Assembly: GCA_964035575.1 (NCBI GenBank)
Contig: OZ037906.1
Location: 620,001 to 684,000, forward strand
From: Rhynchopus sp. YZ270_cl-10
Taxonomy: Eukaryota > Euglenozoa > Diplonemea > Diplonemida > Diplonemidae
Length of the DNA: 64,000 bases
Reading direction: 5' to 3'
Shown here: positions 24,561-34,660 of the stretch, in pieces
Layout: the number at the start of each line of letters is the position of its first letter
How positions within the stretch are numbered: position 1 is the first letter of the stretch
The notes under the pieces: model-generated
What the model was told of the DNA's origin: nothing
The model's database searches: none
Seen by the model: the letters and a program-made list of their open reading frames with translations, nothing else
Program-made: the position numbers and the translations under genes

Positions 24561-24597
24561 TGGAGTGCATCTTCAGATGTCTACCCAAATACAAAAC
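24561..24597 (+). repeat. Module family I: TAG|TGGAGTGCATCTTCAGATG.. (representative)
   Basis: Related copies are near 12542, 25925, 34463 and 52203. The common form is GTGGAGT..ACACC..GTCTACAC, a short stem, followed by AATACAAAA-like sequence. Confidence 0.5.
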
Positions 24598-24758
24598 TAA
24601 TACAAAAAAACAAAACAAAAACTTCGCTTCAAAGCAACCCTTCAATCAGTCTACACTAATACAAAATCAAGTTTTCAAAAAAAAAAAGAAAAGCTGCTGA
24701 CACAAAAGAAAACAAACAATATTCAAAAGCGGTGGACGATTCGTCTACAAAAAGAATA

Positions 24759-25692
24759 AAGGGGGAGCAGACCTATTATTACACCTTAAAAAAAATTTTT
24801 TTCCTGAAAAATCCCAAAAAAGTTTAACTTTTGAAAAGTTTAATGACCTATTATTACAGTGCTATTTAAGCGCTATTTAACCACTATTACACCTATTACA
24901 CCTATTCCACCTATTACCCCCTATTCCACCCTTACCGCCCCCACATAGTCAATAGTCCTGTCAGGATTACAAGATAAAATCATTCCAACTTTTAAAACAT
25001 GTCTGGCTCTGACTCTCCTGTGATTGTGTCTGCACCGCCTAAACCAGAACCTCAATACGTGGATCTGGATGAGTCTCTGGATGAGTCTCTGGATGTGGAT
25101 GTGGAGATGGAAGATGAGCCGATCCCTGTCGTTGACCTCGATCACGATGTGATAGAGCCTTTTGAGATCGACAGCGACAACGAGCTCAGTTGTATCCTTG
25201 ATGCAATTTAGTTTTGCTAATCCTTACCACTCCCTCTTGATCGTGGTATGCAAAGATCTGAAAAGAAACCAACAGGTACCCACGAACATGTGGCAACAAA
25301 CACAACCAGCACAACGCAACCGATCTGTACGCAACGAAAGGAACCCAAGCAAGGGAACGAGTGGTTACCAAACGCAGCCCACCTTCGGTGGGCTGCTCAA
25401 ACTCGTCCCCATGGGCAAACCCCTTTGTGTCTTTGCGTTACACACAACGCTCTGCACATGCTATGCAGGCGTTAACCACAACGTGTGGTTGCCAAACGCA
25501 TGCCGTGTGTGGCCCACGCATGGTTCTCACACCGCCAACCCACCCTACCACCTTAGGGTCACACCTATTATTACAGTTAAACTTAAAATTTTTTAAACTT
25601 TCAAAAGTTAAACTTTAAATAAAAGGCCAAAAACGGTGGACCTATTATTACGGAATAATAGGTCCACTGTAATAATAGGTCTACCCCCCCTT
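24759..25692. mobile_element. Inverted-repeat element, ends AAGGGGG..GACCTATTATTAC, TA-flanked
   Basis: Ends of about 26 bp match in inverted orientation (AGACCTATTATTACA is the core), with TA outside (24757-24758, 25693-25694). Inside are CACCTATTAC-type units (24885-24940), a short acidic frame (24999-25211) and a region of repeated GTGGTTACCAAACGCA-like units (25355-25505). Confidence 0.6.
24999..25211 (+). CDS. Short acidic protein in a transposable element (hypothetical)
   Basis: The frame is 70 codons: MSGSDSPVIVSAPPKPEPQ, followed by Asp/Glu-rich repeats (LDESLDESLDVDVEME) and FEIDSDNELSCILDAI. It would be disordered and strongly acidic. It is the only frame with protein-like composition in this element and starts 15 nt after an A-rich stretch. 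It may be an accessory or captured peptide, or may be non-coding. I do not recognise it. Confidence 0.3.
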   Translation: MSGSDSPVIVSAPPKPEPQYVDLDESLDESLDVDVEMEDEPIPVVDLDHDVIEPFEIDSDNELSCILDAI

Positions 25693-25973
25693 TAGTATCT
25701 TAACCCATTTTTGAGGTGACATTGGAGTACAGAACCCACACTCTCTCTTTGTGGGCAATTGTCGATACAAAAAAAAAAAGGGAAAGAAATGTGAAATCTG
25801 TGAAACAAAAGCTACTCTTTAGGGTACGATCTGCGTGTATACCTTCCGTAGTACGGCTTCGGCCCGACATTGAGTGCAGATCTTTATACCAGGTAGGTGT
25901 AAAGTGACTGATACAAAAAAACTGCGTGGAGTTCACACGAGAAAAAAGCGAGGTGTCTACACGTCATCAATTT

Positions 25974-26123
25974 CAGGCCTAATGCTAACTTTGGGGGAGG
26001 GGGGAAAAAAGCGAACCGACGGAAAAAAAAAAAAAAACGAAAAAAAAAATTTCCCTCCGGGAAGGGGTCCAGGGTTTTCGCTTATCTTCATGAAAAAAAT
26101 TTTTCCCCAAAATCGTGAAGATA
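25974..26123. repeat. Left part of the repeat split by the two-gene transposon
   Basis: GGGTTTTCGCTTATCTTCATG..GTGAAGATA matches 63020-63070. It continues after the transposon at 32063-32420 (TGTCCAAAAAGG to GCACGGTAGGCTAC), which matches 63071-63386. Confidence 0.8.
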
Positions 26124-26286
26124 CACCATGGACTCGTAATGACATTACGCGCGTCATGACGAGGTAATTACGAGTGCCTTGACGAGGGCACCCCCTCGTA
26201 ATTACGAGGGGGTGCCCTCGTCATGACGAGGTAATTACGAGGGCACCCCCTCGTAATTACCTCGTCATGACGTCGTCATGACGTGG
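26124..26286. repeat. Left subterminal palindrome array of the transposon
   Basis: After the terminal repeat come alternating units around TCATGACGAGG and palindromes of the type CCCTCGTAATTACGAGGG, ending in CACGTGGGCACCC-like sequence next to the GGTACCCA array. The right subterminal region (31834-32040) holds the same units. They could be transposase-binding sites or foldback structures. Confidence 0.7.
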
Positions 26287-26382
26287 GCACCCAGGTACCC
26301 AGGTACCCAGGTACCCAGGTACCCAGGTACCCAGGTACCCAGGTACCCAGGTACCCAGGTACCCAGGTACCCAGGTACCCCC
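26287..26382. repeat. Tandem array, 8-bp unit GGTACCCA
   Basis: There are about 11-12 perfect copies inside the left end of the two-gene transposon. The unit differs by one base from the GGTACACA array at 8270-8539. Confidence 0.95.
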
Positions 26383-27855
26383 AATGACATAACGAAGTAT
26401 CGCTTGAAAGTACCGTTCAATATACCTTGCTTGGGTGTGCATGAAGTAGCACACACAAGGTATATCAAACGATAAATCAATCAGATAAAACGTTACATCA
26501 TCGGAAAATTGTTGGCACCGCCGCCCTGTCTTCGTATTTATTACGTCGACAGGCCAAACAGCGTTGGGCTCAGAAGAAGCAGTGCAAAACACTGGGGATC
26601 AACATGAGAACCAACTCCCAACAACACAGGCTACCGAAGTAGCAGGTGGGGTGTTGCGGGTGTTTGGGGTGAAAGAAAATCGATTTTGGTAAGTTACAGC
26701 AGAAAATTCTTAAGTTTGCACTAGTCGAGAGAGGCTTACCCGCTGCAGTGAAGCAGTGCACCCATTTAAGGATGGAGAAGCGTGACACGCACATACAAGT
26801 ATGTACGTTACTTCAACAAAGGCTGAATTCTGGTAATTCTAAGGGATGTGAATTCAGCCACCACGCAGGTAGTGTTTTAAGGTTCCTCGCTTTGTTCTGC
26901 ACAGCGGGCTTATGATACAAAGGAGTTGCCCCCGCTCTCTTTCGCGCAAACTTAAGAAAATTCTGAAGTAACTACAACCTGGCGTGCGGGTACAGATGCA
27001 TTGCTTTGTTCTTTCCTCAAAGTCATGTGTGATCTCTCGGGTCTGTACTAAAGTCAGTGTTTAGATAAGCATCCACTTGACTCGTTCTAACAACCGTTGA
27101 AATCTAGAACAAAACAACACACTGCCCCTTCTCACACCAAGCCGCCATGCTTCAAGAGCATGCCCTGGGCAAAAATTACTGTGACAAAAATTAGTTTCCT
27201 GGGGGAACGCAATATTTTCTTGTGCCTAGTCCTCCGCAAGAGCAGAGGACAGACTTTCCGGATCCCGAAGTCGAATTTCTTGCACTAGCTATGCTCCCTG
27301 GGTTAAATGGCTATAGCAGTGACTGACAAAGAGTTTCCCAGAGGAAGAAAGAACCTGTGGCGTAGAGTTGCGGGTTTTCATCGTTTATCATGTTTTTGTA
27401 TACTGTCATCCTGTGAGGGTGTTTTTGGAGGTGTGGTGGAAAAAGGAACAGAAAAAAACAAGAAATATTACCCCATTCTTTTGTTGCTGAACTATGAAGA
27501 AAGAACAATGAGTGAAGCTGGCGGGCACGCACCCTCCGTCGTTTCTATGTCCATTGTCAAGTAGCTTGATTTACAAAAAAAAAAAAAAGGTGAAGTTGAT
27601 AGTGCAAACGCCTCAGGGACGCAGGCACAGAAGGTACAAAAAATTTTATCTTCGTGACGACATTTTTTAATTGAAAAAATTTAAAAAAAGAGCAAAATTA
27701 CGGGAACTGAAACCATGACTCGATAATGGGTGTACTGGCCACGAGGAAATTCAGGTGTAATGGGGTGTAATCTGGTGTAACGGGGTCAAAGGGTGCGACA
27801 ATGGGCTCGGAAGAGACCTCTCCTCGCATACGAGGCACACAAGTATTTATCTCTT

Positions 27856-29449
27856 TTATTTCAAATTAAACGCCTTCTTAACCTTGGCGTCAAACTTCAC
27901 CTTGGTCGCGTCACAAACACAAACGCGCATGGACTTGTTTCTGCGTTGCCGGAGATCAGAGCCAAGATAACAAAAGTCGTCATCTCTCGCGCTCGAGTGT
28001 GAGAAGCCGAAGGAAACCAGTCTGGAACGCAGTGCCGTCAGCCGCTTCCCCCAATCACCCTTGCAGACACACGAACGGCAGAAGGCGAAAGAGTCGTATC
28101 CCCACGCAATGCACTCACGCTCCATAGGCAGCACACTCAATCCTCTATTGGGCAGGTTCGCAATCTCAAACATGAGCTGGTCGCGCTCGTAAGTGGCGGG
28201 ACCGACCACGCACGCACGACGCTTCCGCTCTCCGTTCTCCCTCTCGAACGCTTCATCGGATTGACTAAAAAGTTGGCAATCCTCCACGTCGAACCAGTGA
28301 TTCGCACTATGAAAGTACGTACCACCTTTGTGCCAGGTCGACCCAGGCAACCACCACTCAAACACGAATATGAGGACGTGGTACGCAAGGAGACTGGCCA
28401 CGAACTCATGACCGTTGGTGCCGGATACGTGGTATCGAATGGGGATATCCTGGTACCGAAAGGCGACCAGGCACTCAACTGCCACGCAAGCAAGTCTCTC
28501 TGGGTCGGTGGGTGCTTCTGCCTCAAGCAGCTGCGCCAACATTGTTCGGCACAGAGAGGTGGTCACGTTCTGTAACGAATCCACCCCGAGGACATCCTTT
28601 ATGGCGGATGGTCCTCCCGAGTGGACATGAAGGAGCATGGTGATGATGCCCTTGATGTCGTGGAGGGGGGGGGGTCACCGTGTACGCAGGAGTGTGGAGG
28701 TGGGCTGCGAGGGGGCAATGGAAGTGTGCGCTGAGCTCTTGAATCGAACAGCGCTTGCACGAGTGCAAAGTGGAGAGCCAATCCTCGCTGCGGGTACAGC
28801 AAAATGCACTCCTGTGACCCCTTCCTCCCATCCCCTTGAACAACACCCAGAGCTCCGCGTGATCCCCACCGACCCTATTAATAGGGATCCGGAACACAAT
28901 ACCCCCGTCTTGCTCCAGACGGTACACCGTCTGCTGCGATGCAGCGAGAAGCGTGCCCAGGTCAATGCCCTTGAACGCCGACTTCGGGACATCGATGATG
29001 GTGAGGGGGCTGGTGCCGTAGGCTCCGGCTTGTAGGCACACAGCCATCCGAAAGCGCGCATTTCTCGTACGCAAGGAGTTCCGCGGGGTGTAGCCGTCCA
29101 TGCTGAGGAGGGAGGTGATGGGCCACTTCTCGAGCTTGCTCGGAGGGGTGAACGCGACACGAGGGACGCGACGAAGAAGAAACGCCGTGACCTGCATCAC
29201 GTTCTGCTGCAGCCTCCATGCCTGAGCCTGGAGGAGCCTCTCCCTCTTCGCGATCGTGCTGCGAGACAAACCGAACTGCACAGGAGCGAGGCCCTTTGCG
29301 CGGTTTGCCTCGTGCATCGCGCGGGCAAGCTTTGCCATGCAGTGGCGACTGAGGCCGTGGCGTAAGCGCGCACGGAGCAGCGAGTCTCCAAGGGTGCGGG
29401 CCCTCTGCTTCTCACGCTGCCTCTCGGGGTCTGCCCTCTTGCATTTCAT
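27856..29449 (-). CDS. Putative DDE-type transposase of the 26124-32062 transposon, frame interrupted once
   Basis: Two overlapping leftward frames (29449-28523, 308 codons, and 28638-27856, 260 codons) appear to be one gene of about 530 codons. The frame changes at a run of ten C (G on the + strand, about 28665-28674). On either side the peptides read like one conserved core: LHTPAYTVTP, then LHDIKGIITMLL. The N terminus is strongly basic and helical. Candidate acidic catalytic residues are D118 (SMDGY) and D196 (VGGDHAELW), with CC at 217-218. A downstream acidic cluster (DEAFERENGERKRR) could hold the third. This Asp...GGD...P-LH-type layout resembles DDE transposases, but I cannot assign a superfamily. 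Its place inside a terminal-inverted-repeat element with a TA duplication supports the role. The frame change may be an inactivating mutation or a homopolymer error in the assembly. Confidence 0.55.
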
Positions 29450-29719
29450 TTAAAAAAAAAAAAAAAAATGAAAACGTGTGTCACAGGTCTGTGTGTGTTG
29501 CAAACAGTTGTGGGAGTTAGAGGAGAGTGAGTGGAGTTTGGAATATAATCAAAGCTCGAGGGAGTTGGGAAGACTTCTTTTACTTTGCGGTGTGTAAAGG
29601 TAAGACAAAAAAGCGTTTTTCTCTTGTCAAAGTGACAGAAAAAGGACATATTAATTAAGAAAGGGGACTTGAACAGGGAATTTTAACACCATAGAAATGA
29701 TGCAGAACTTAGACACGGG

Positions 29720-30910
29720 CTAGGGTTTCTGAACCTGCACAGAAAAGCTTGACATCGACATGAACCCAAGATCATCTAGTTGACCATGTACTGCACCCTC
29801 ACCCTCTTCATCGGATTCATCCGCTTGATTGGCCGGGTCCTGTTCGCCCTCTCCCTCTCCCTCTGGCGTATGCAGAACCACCGGTGCCACGGTTGGGGCG
29901 GCTTCGGGGGGAAGTACCACGTTGTAGTCGAACGCGGTAGCCTCCGTGCTGAGGATGGCCTGCTTGGGGGCGGCCAGGGAAATCAAGGGAACATGCACGA
30001 GGAGCATCGCTCCGTCAAGCGCCGCTTCGGGCAGACGAGTGTGGTCGATGGCGTGGTCAGGGGGGACACAGTAAGAGAAACGGTACTTTCCGTTCTGCAG
30101 CTCCCCCTGGAACTTGCAGTTTCTCAGAATGGAGAGTGTCACCTCTGACCCGGAGAGCGAACACTCCTGAATAGTGACATTGGGCCCCACTAGATAGAAA
30201 ACGGAAAAGACCTGGTGTCCGTCCCTCATGTTCGCCCCGCAAACGCTCTGAGGAGGATACGGGATGAGGGGCCGTTTGCAAGATGCAGGCTGTTCAGTGT
30301 TGGGTGCCGATGCGCCGTGTGTCTTGTCATACAAGACCGTCATCCGGCCCTGCAGCTCCTCGGACTTTCCTGCCGTTTCGGCAGCGCTGCGCACGATTTG
30401 CAAAGCGTTGGTGTGCTGGCCAGTGGCGAGCGACGCAAGGGTGTCCCGCAAGCCGACATTAACGAATGTCGTTGCCCCCACACGAATAGCGCGCGGGAGT
30501 TGCTTGTTGGCCTCGCTGAGCTGGTTCACCTCACGTTGCTGGAGGTGACCCTGCCAGTCCGTGAACCGCGCTGCCACCGCCTTCGACATCTGCGGCCCTT
30601 GGCACACTTTGTCGAACAAACGGTTGAACAGAACAGCGAGCTTGGGGAGGGTGAGGGTGTTCTTCTCGTGGTGAATTAAAAAAATTTCACAAAAAGCACG
30701 CTGCAGGGGGGTACCAGTATCACCACTCGACTTTTTCCCCGCAGGGGTGCTCGTCTGGGAAGAAGGGTTGGAGGTGGGTGGCGTCGCGAGAAGGACGGGA
30801 ACTGGCACTTGATCGGTGGGCGAGGTCGCAGGTGGGGACTGAGGGAGAGGCGTCGACGGCCCGTTCTTCGCCGGAGCCTTGGGTGCCTTCTTCTTAGGTA
30901 CTCTCGGCAT
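29720..30910 (-). CDS. Transposon accessory protein: Pro-rich N terminus, possible Hsp20-like beta-sandwich, acidic tail
   Basis: This intact 396-residue protein is encoded in the same direction as, and 270 bp upstream of, the putative transposase gene. Residues 1-60 are basic and then Pro/Ser/Thr-rich (KKKAPKAPAK looks like a nuclear localisation signal). Residues 66-195 are mostly helical with no recognised motif. Residues 235-308 look like a beta-sandwich. The pattern (EVTLSILRN, then GKYRFSYCVPPDHAIDHTRL, then LDGAMLLVHVPL) recalls the alpha-crystallin/Hsp20 core, with its VP-turn followed by a short 'DG-hydrophobic-VP' strand. The tail at 348-380 is rich in Glu and Asp. A partner or chaperone of the transposase, or a DNA- or chromatin-binding protein, would fit; this is inference. 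I do not recognise the whole protein. An AAGGAACT tandem array lies just upstream (30984-31146), where the promoter would be. Confidence 0.6.
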   Translation of the reverse strand: MPRVPKKKAPKAPAKNGPSTPLPQSPPATSPTDQVPVPVLLATPPTSNPSSQTSTPAGKKSSGDTGTPLQRAFCEIFLIHHEKNTLTLPKLAVLFNRLFDKVCQGPQMSKAVAARFTDWQGHLQQREVNQLSEANKQLPRAIRVGATTFVNVGLRDTLASLATGQHTNALQIVRSAAETAGKSEELQGRMTVLYDKTHGASAPNTEQPASCKRPLIPYPPQSVCGANMRDGHQVFSVFYLVGPNVTIQECSLSGSEVTLSILRNCKFQGELQNGKYRFSYCVPPDHAIDHTRLPEAALDGAMLLVHVPLISLAAPKQAILSTEATAFDYNVVLPPEAAPTVAPVVLHTPEGEGEGEQDPANQADESDEEGEGAVHGQLDDLGFMSMSSFSVQVQKP

Positions 30911-30983
30911 GGTGGAAAGAGAGAGAGGTTTTGTGTAATCCTGTTGTGTGTTTAAATGTAAACAACCACAAAAAAGAATACTG

Positions 30984-31146
30984 AGAAACTAAGGAACTAT
31001 GGAACCAAGGAACTAAGGAACTAAGGAACTAAGGAACTAAGGAACTAAGGAACTAAGGAACTAAGGAACTAAGGAACTAAGGAACTAAGGAACTAAGGAA
31101 CTAAGGAACTAAGGAACTAAGGAACTAAGGAACTAAGGAACTAAGA
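30984..31146. repeat. Tandem array, 8-bp unit AAGGAACT
   Basis: There are about 20 copies, the first ones slightly degenerate, placed 75 bp upstream of the accessory-protein start on the minus strand. It may form part of that gene's promoter region or be a chance expansion. Confidence 0.95.
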
Positions 31147-31372
31147 ACGCCGACTGACTACGACAGAACAAAAGGAAGAAGGATACCGCCGCAAAGACAA
31201 GCAGTACGGAGTGAGAACTTTCCGAAAAGGATGATGTCGCCGTACCGAGGGCAATTCGGTCAGAATTGGCCATGAATCAAAAACAGATGAGACATATCTC
31301 AGAAACTGTCTTTTTCTTCTTCTTTTCTCTACTGGGGGGGGAGGAGGGGGACAATCTTTTTTGCATGGTATA

Positions 31373-31471
31373 CCGTAATCGTAAAAAGCTGGGACGTAAA
31401 AATGTCCCAAGTTTCAGATTTTTTCCCAATTGTCCCAGATTTGTTACGTCCCAGAATTCTTACGATTACGG
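31373..31471. mobile_element. MITE nested in the two-gene transposon, TA duplication
   Basis: Inverted arms start CCGTAATCGTAA and continue with CTGGGACGTAA on both sides. TA flanks both ends. The size (99 bp) and TA duplication suit a mariner-type MITE. It lies inside the right part of the 26124-32062 element, so it arrived later or travelled with it. Confidence 0.6.
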
Positions 31472-31833
31472 TATTATAATGGACACAGGATATCGTAAAA
31501 TATCCGTGGTTTTTGAGAGGAGAACTGCGTATTTGTGTACCCCCAGATGGTCCATTAAAAAATTGTGTTCTTTTACTTGGCCACTACCTAAATCTCGACC
31601 TTTATTTAAAATTTTTTTTATGCTGAGCCAAAGTAGTCGGTAAAGAAAAATATGGGGGAAGGAGGAAAAAAAACCGCAAAAACGCGTTTTAGACCCCCAC
31701 AGATGCTCAAAAGCATCAAATTTTGCTTTTAATGGCCTCAAATCGTCGAAATTAGCCCTTTCTAGGGGCAAAAAAAAAATTCGAGAGTCCCTTTCCCTGG
31801 GAGGCAATAGCCAGACAATGACCACGGGAGCAC

Positions 31834-32062
31834 CCCTCGTAATTACGAGGGGTCCCCTCGTAATTACGAGGGCACCCCTCGTAATTACGAGGGCACCCCT
31901 CGTCATGACGTCGTAATGCCGTCGTCGTGACGAGGAAAACCCCACGTCATGACGTCGTCATTACGAGGGGGTGCCCGCGTCGTGACGACGTCATTGCGCG
32001 CGTAATTTCCCACGTAATTTCCCTCGTCCCTCGTCACGTAATGTCATTACGAGTCCATGGTG
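31834..32062. repeat. Right subterminal palindrome array of the transposon
   Basis: Three copies of the CCTCGTAATTACGAGGG palindrome (31834-31896) are followed by GACGTCATGACG-type palindromes and the terminal inverted repeat. The arrangement mirrors 26124-26286. Confidence 0.7.
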
Positions 32063-32420
32063 TATGTCCAAAAAGGGGTCAAAAATTTTTTTTCCGCGCT
32101 CCGCGCGAAAAGGTCCGTTCATTTCGCGTAAATACGTGATGACGTGGGATGGTAACGTACATCAAGAACCAAACCAACCCTTTTCTCACGTTTTTCCACG
32201 TCAAGCCCTCGCATTAGGTTCTCTCTAGTGAACGAAACCTTCCCTCAGGACAAGAAGAAACGGCGATTGATATCAAAACTTTCTGGCGAAGCCACGGTAC
32301 GCAACATTTCAAAATTTGTGACCTAAAACCGAACATTTTTACAGCCAGACTATGGTAGAGGGCTGTGGGCTGCCAGTTTTTGAGCTGCGCCGCAGGCGCA
32401 CGGTAGGCTACTTTTTTAAT
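32063..32420. repeat. Right part of the repeat split by the two-gene transposon
   Basis: This is the continuation of 25974-26123 and aligns to 63071-63386. It includes GGCGAAGCCACGGTACGC and the GC-rich cassette GCGCCGCAGGCGCACGGTA. Confidence 0.8.
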
Positions 32421-32894
32421 GCCGGCAAGGGGGGTGCATCATTGAGTCCCTCACAAGTCTCCATCGTCACCGCCACCGTCATCGCAATCGCCATCTTCGC
32501 TTTCCTCTTTAACATCAACAGATGCAACACCGCTCTCTGTATCTTCAGAGATCAGAACTTCTCCAACACTCGATGTCTCGTCGACTGACAGACCCTCCTC
32601 CTCCTCGAACCCAGTGGTGGGGGCCGCAGTATGCACTGCTGTGTCCTTCTTTTAATCTCCCTTCCTCCTGAAGATGCGGGCGCAGGTGCCCACATCTCCA
32701 GGACCAGGTACCCACGGCATACCACAGGCAGAGAACCCCCCAAAAAACCCCCATTTTTAAGGGTGAACCGACGAACCAACGGATAAATAAAAAAAATAAT
32801 AAATAAAAGTGAACCGACGAACCAACGGTTAGCATTAGGCCTGCATCAATTTTTCAATTTTTCAAAAAAAAAAAAAAAAAACAATGCTCCTGAA

Positions 32895-33316
32895 TGGGGT
32901 GATCAGAGGTACTTTTTTGCAGCTCGAGTCAAGAAAAATCACGAAAAATCACAACGGTTACAAACGGTTACAAATGCTTACAAAAACGAAATTATGATTT
33001 TGTTTGGGTTTTTTGTGAGCGTACGTGATTTTTTGTGATTTTCTGTGATTTTTTGTGATTCGCATTCCGGATTTTGTGATTTTTTGTGATTTTCTGTGAT
33101 TTTTTGTGATTTTTTGTGATTTTTTGTGATTCGCATTCCGGATTTTGTGATTTTTTGTGATTTTTTGTGATTCGCATTCCGGATTTTGTGATTTTTCGTG
33201 ATTTTTTGTGATTTTTTGTGATTTTTTGTGATTCGCATTCCGGATTTTGTGATTTTTCGTGATTTTTCATGATTCTTTGTGACTGGAGCTGCAAAAAAGT
33301 ACCTCTGATCACCCCA
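32895..33316. mobile_element. Inverted-repeat element, TGGGGTG ends, 5-bp duplication CTGAA
   Basis: TGGGGTGATCAGAGGTACTT and its complement form the ends (about 30 bp). CTGAA is repeated at 32890-32894 and 33317-33321. The body is almost wholly short tandem units (TTTTTGTGATT, ATTCGCATTCCGGATTTTGTG; 33006-33275). No gene. Confidence 0.75.
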
Positions 33317-33376
33317 CTGAAGAATTCAACGGTCGAATAATTTGACAACTTTTTCTAGGAAAGACTACCCCTCGTC

Positions 33377-33990
33377 AGCGGTGAAAATCTTGGGCAGTAA
33401 GCCCGGGAAAACCCGGGCTTAATTAATTTTGCGCAGAGCAAGCCCGGGTTCGAAGCCCGGGTTTACCCGGGCTTAAGCCTGGGTTTTCCCCGGGTTTTAA
33501 CTTTTCTGGGGTGGGCTGCCCCACCCCACTCCGGGGGGTGTAGCCTCAGGGTGCAGCCCTGCTATACTCAAGGGTTACCCACACCCCCGTCACAGCCAGA
33601 ACGCGACTCAATTGGTCAAACGCCGAAGGAAAAGGAAGCATGCATCATGGCGAAATTACAAAAGTAGCGTACCGTGCGCCTGCGGCGCAAGATTGCAACC
33701 CACCCTTCCCTGACATAGTTTGGCTGTAAAAATGTGCGCGCAATTTTTTGAAATGTTGCGTACCGCGGCTTCGCTAGGAACCTTTGGGTGCCATGACCGC
33801 CCTTTCTTTGTTATAAATGTACTGGCTACTTACAATTCGTGTACCACGTGCGCCTGGTGCACGAATTGCTATCAATTGGGTTTACAGCCACCAGTATTTT
33901 AATTATTTTCACCAAAAAACCAAGCCCGGGTACAAACCCGGGCTTCGAATTAATTTTGCTAGCTGTGGAAGCCCGGGATTTTCAACCCTG
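33377..33990. mobile_element. hAT-type MITE, 8-bp duplication CCCCTCGT
   Basis: The ends are CAGCGGTGAAAATC and GATTTTCAACCCTG, and CCCCTCGT lies on both sides (33369-33376, 33991-33998). Subterminal AAGCCCGGG/CCCGGGCTT palindromes are dense. The middle carries the GC-rich cassette GCGTACCGTGCGCCTGCGGC (33666) and GAAATGTTGCGTACCGCGG (33755). No gene. Confidence 0.85.
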
Positions 33991-34660
33991 CCCCTCGTGT
34001 TAATTTTTTTTTGTGCCCTACGTCCGCTGAATGAACGGTGAGGCGTTTTGCACAAAATATCAACTTCTCTTTTTTTCCTTTGTTGAAAGACCATGGTGCA
34101 ACCCATGCCGCAATGGAATTATAAGAGCGATAAAACATCGCCCTTATCCCCCTTTGTATCCCAAATTTATTTGCAACCTAAAAAGAGGAAAGGTGGTGTT
34201 ATTGTAAAGCGTTTTTTTTCCTTCTTTTTACCCCCAAAAAATCATGGTTTCAGTCAAAGCCAAAGTGAAAATTAATTGGAAGTGCTTTGCACAGTCTCAG
34301 TTGGCGATGTAAACGAAGATTCTTCTATTTGATTTGTGAACTGCGTCTAGTGTCTGTACTAAAGAGGAAAAAAAAACACTATTTGGCGAAGATTGTCAGG
34401 CATAGATCTACACTGGATCAGCAGATTATCGAAGAAAAAGAAAAAAAAAAATTGGTTGTATTAGTGTAACACACTCCAGGGTGGCTACACTAATTCAACC
34501 AAGTTTTCAAAAAAAAAAAAGCAAAAAAGACAAAACCCTCGTCTCATCTGAACCCCACCTCTTTACCCTCTCCCTCACATACTTTGCTGGGTGTGTGTTG
34601 TTGTTGTTCTTTTCTCTCTCTTCTTCCCTCAATAATGAGCAAAAAGTCATCTTTCCTTAA

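Larger units (their letters stand above)
26124..32062. mobile_element. Two-gene DNA transposon with terminal inverted repeats and TA target duplication (5.94 kb)
   Basis: The ends are inverted copies starting CACCATGGACTCGTAATGAC (identical for 26 bp), flanked by TA at 26122-26123 and 32063-32064. The outside flanks join into a continuous sequence (GTGAAGATA|TGTCCAAAAAGG) that exists uninterrupted at about 63061-63080, so the element's limits and the TA duplication are directly visible. Inside are arrays of the palindrome CCCTCGTAATTACGAGGG at both subterminal regions, an 8-bp GGTACCCA array near the left end, two leftward genes (29720-30910 and 27856-29449) and a nested 99-bp MITE at 31373-31471. 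About 1.45 kb left of the transposase gene (26400-27850) holds no recognised gene. A TA duplication fits Tc1/mariner-like and some other superfamilies, but the second gene and long palindromic ends are unusual there. Confidence 0.85.

Noticed and set aside
33006-33275. Regular repeats that could be mistaken for a CRISPR array
   Set aside because: The spacers are not unique, the units are short T-rich tandem repeats inside a transposable element, and the DNA is eukaryotic in character.
33430-33445. T-loop-like GGGTTCGAAGCCC
   Set aside because: It is part of the CCCGGGCTT palindromes at the end of a hAT-type MITE, not a tRNA.
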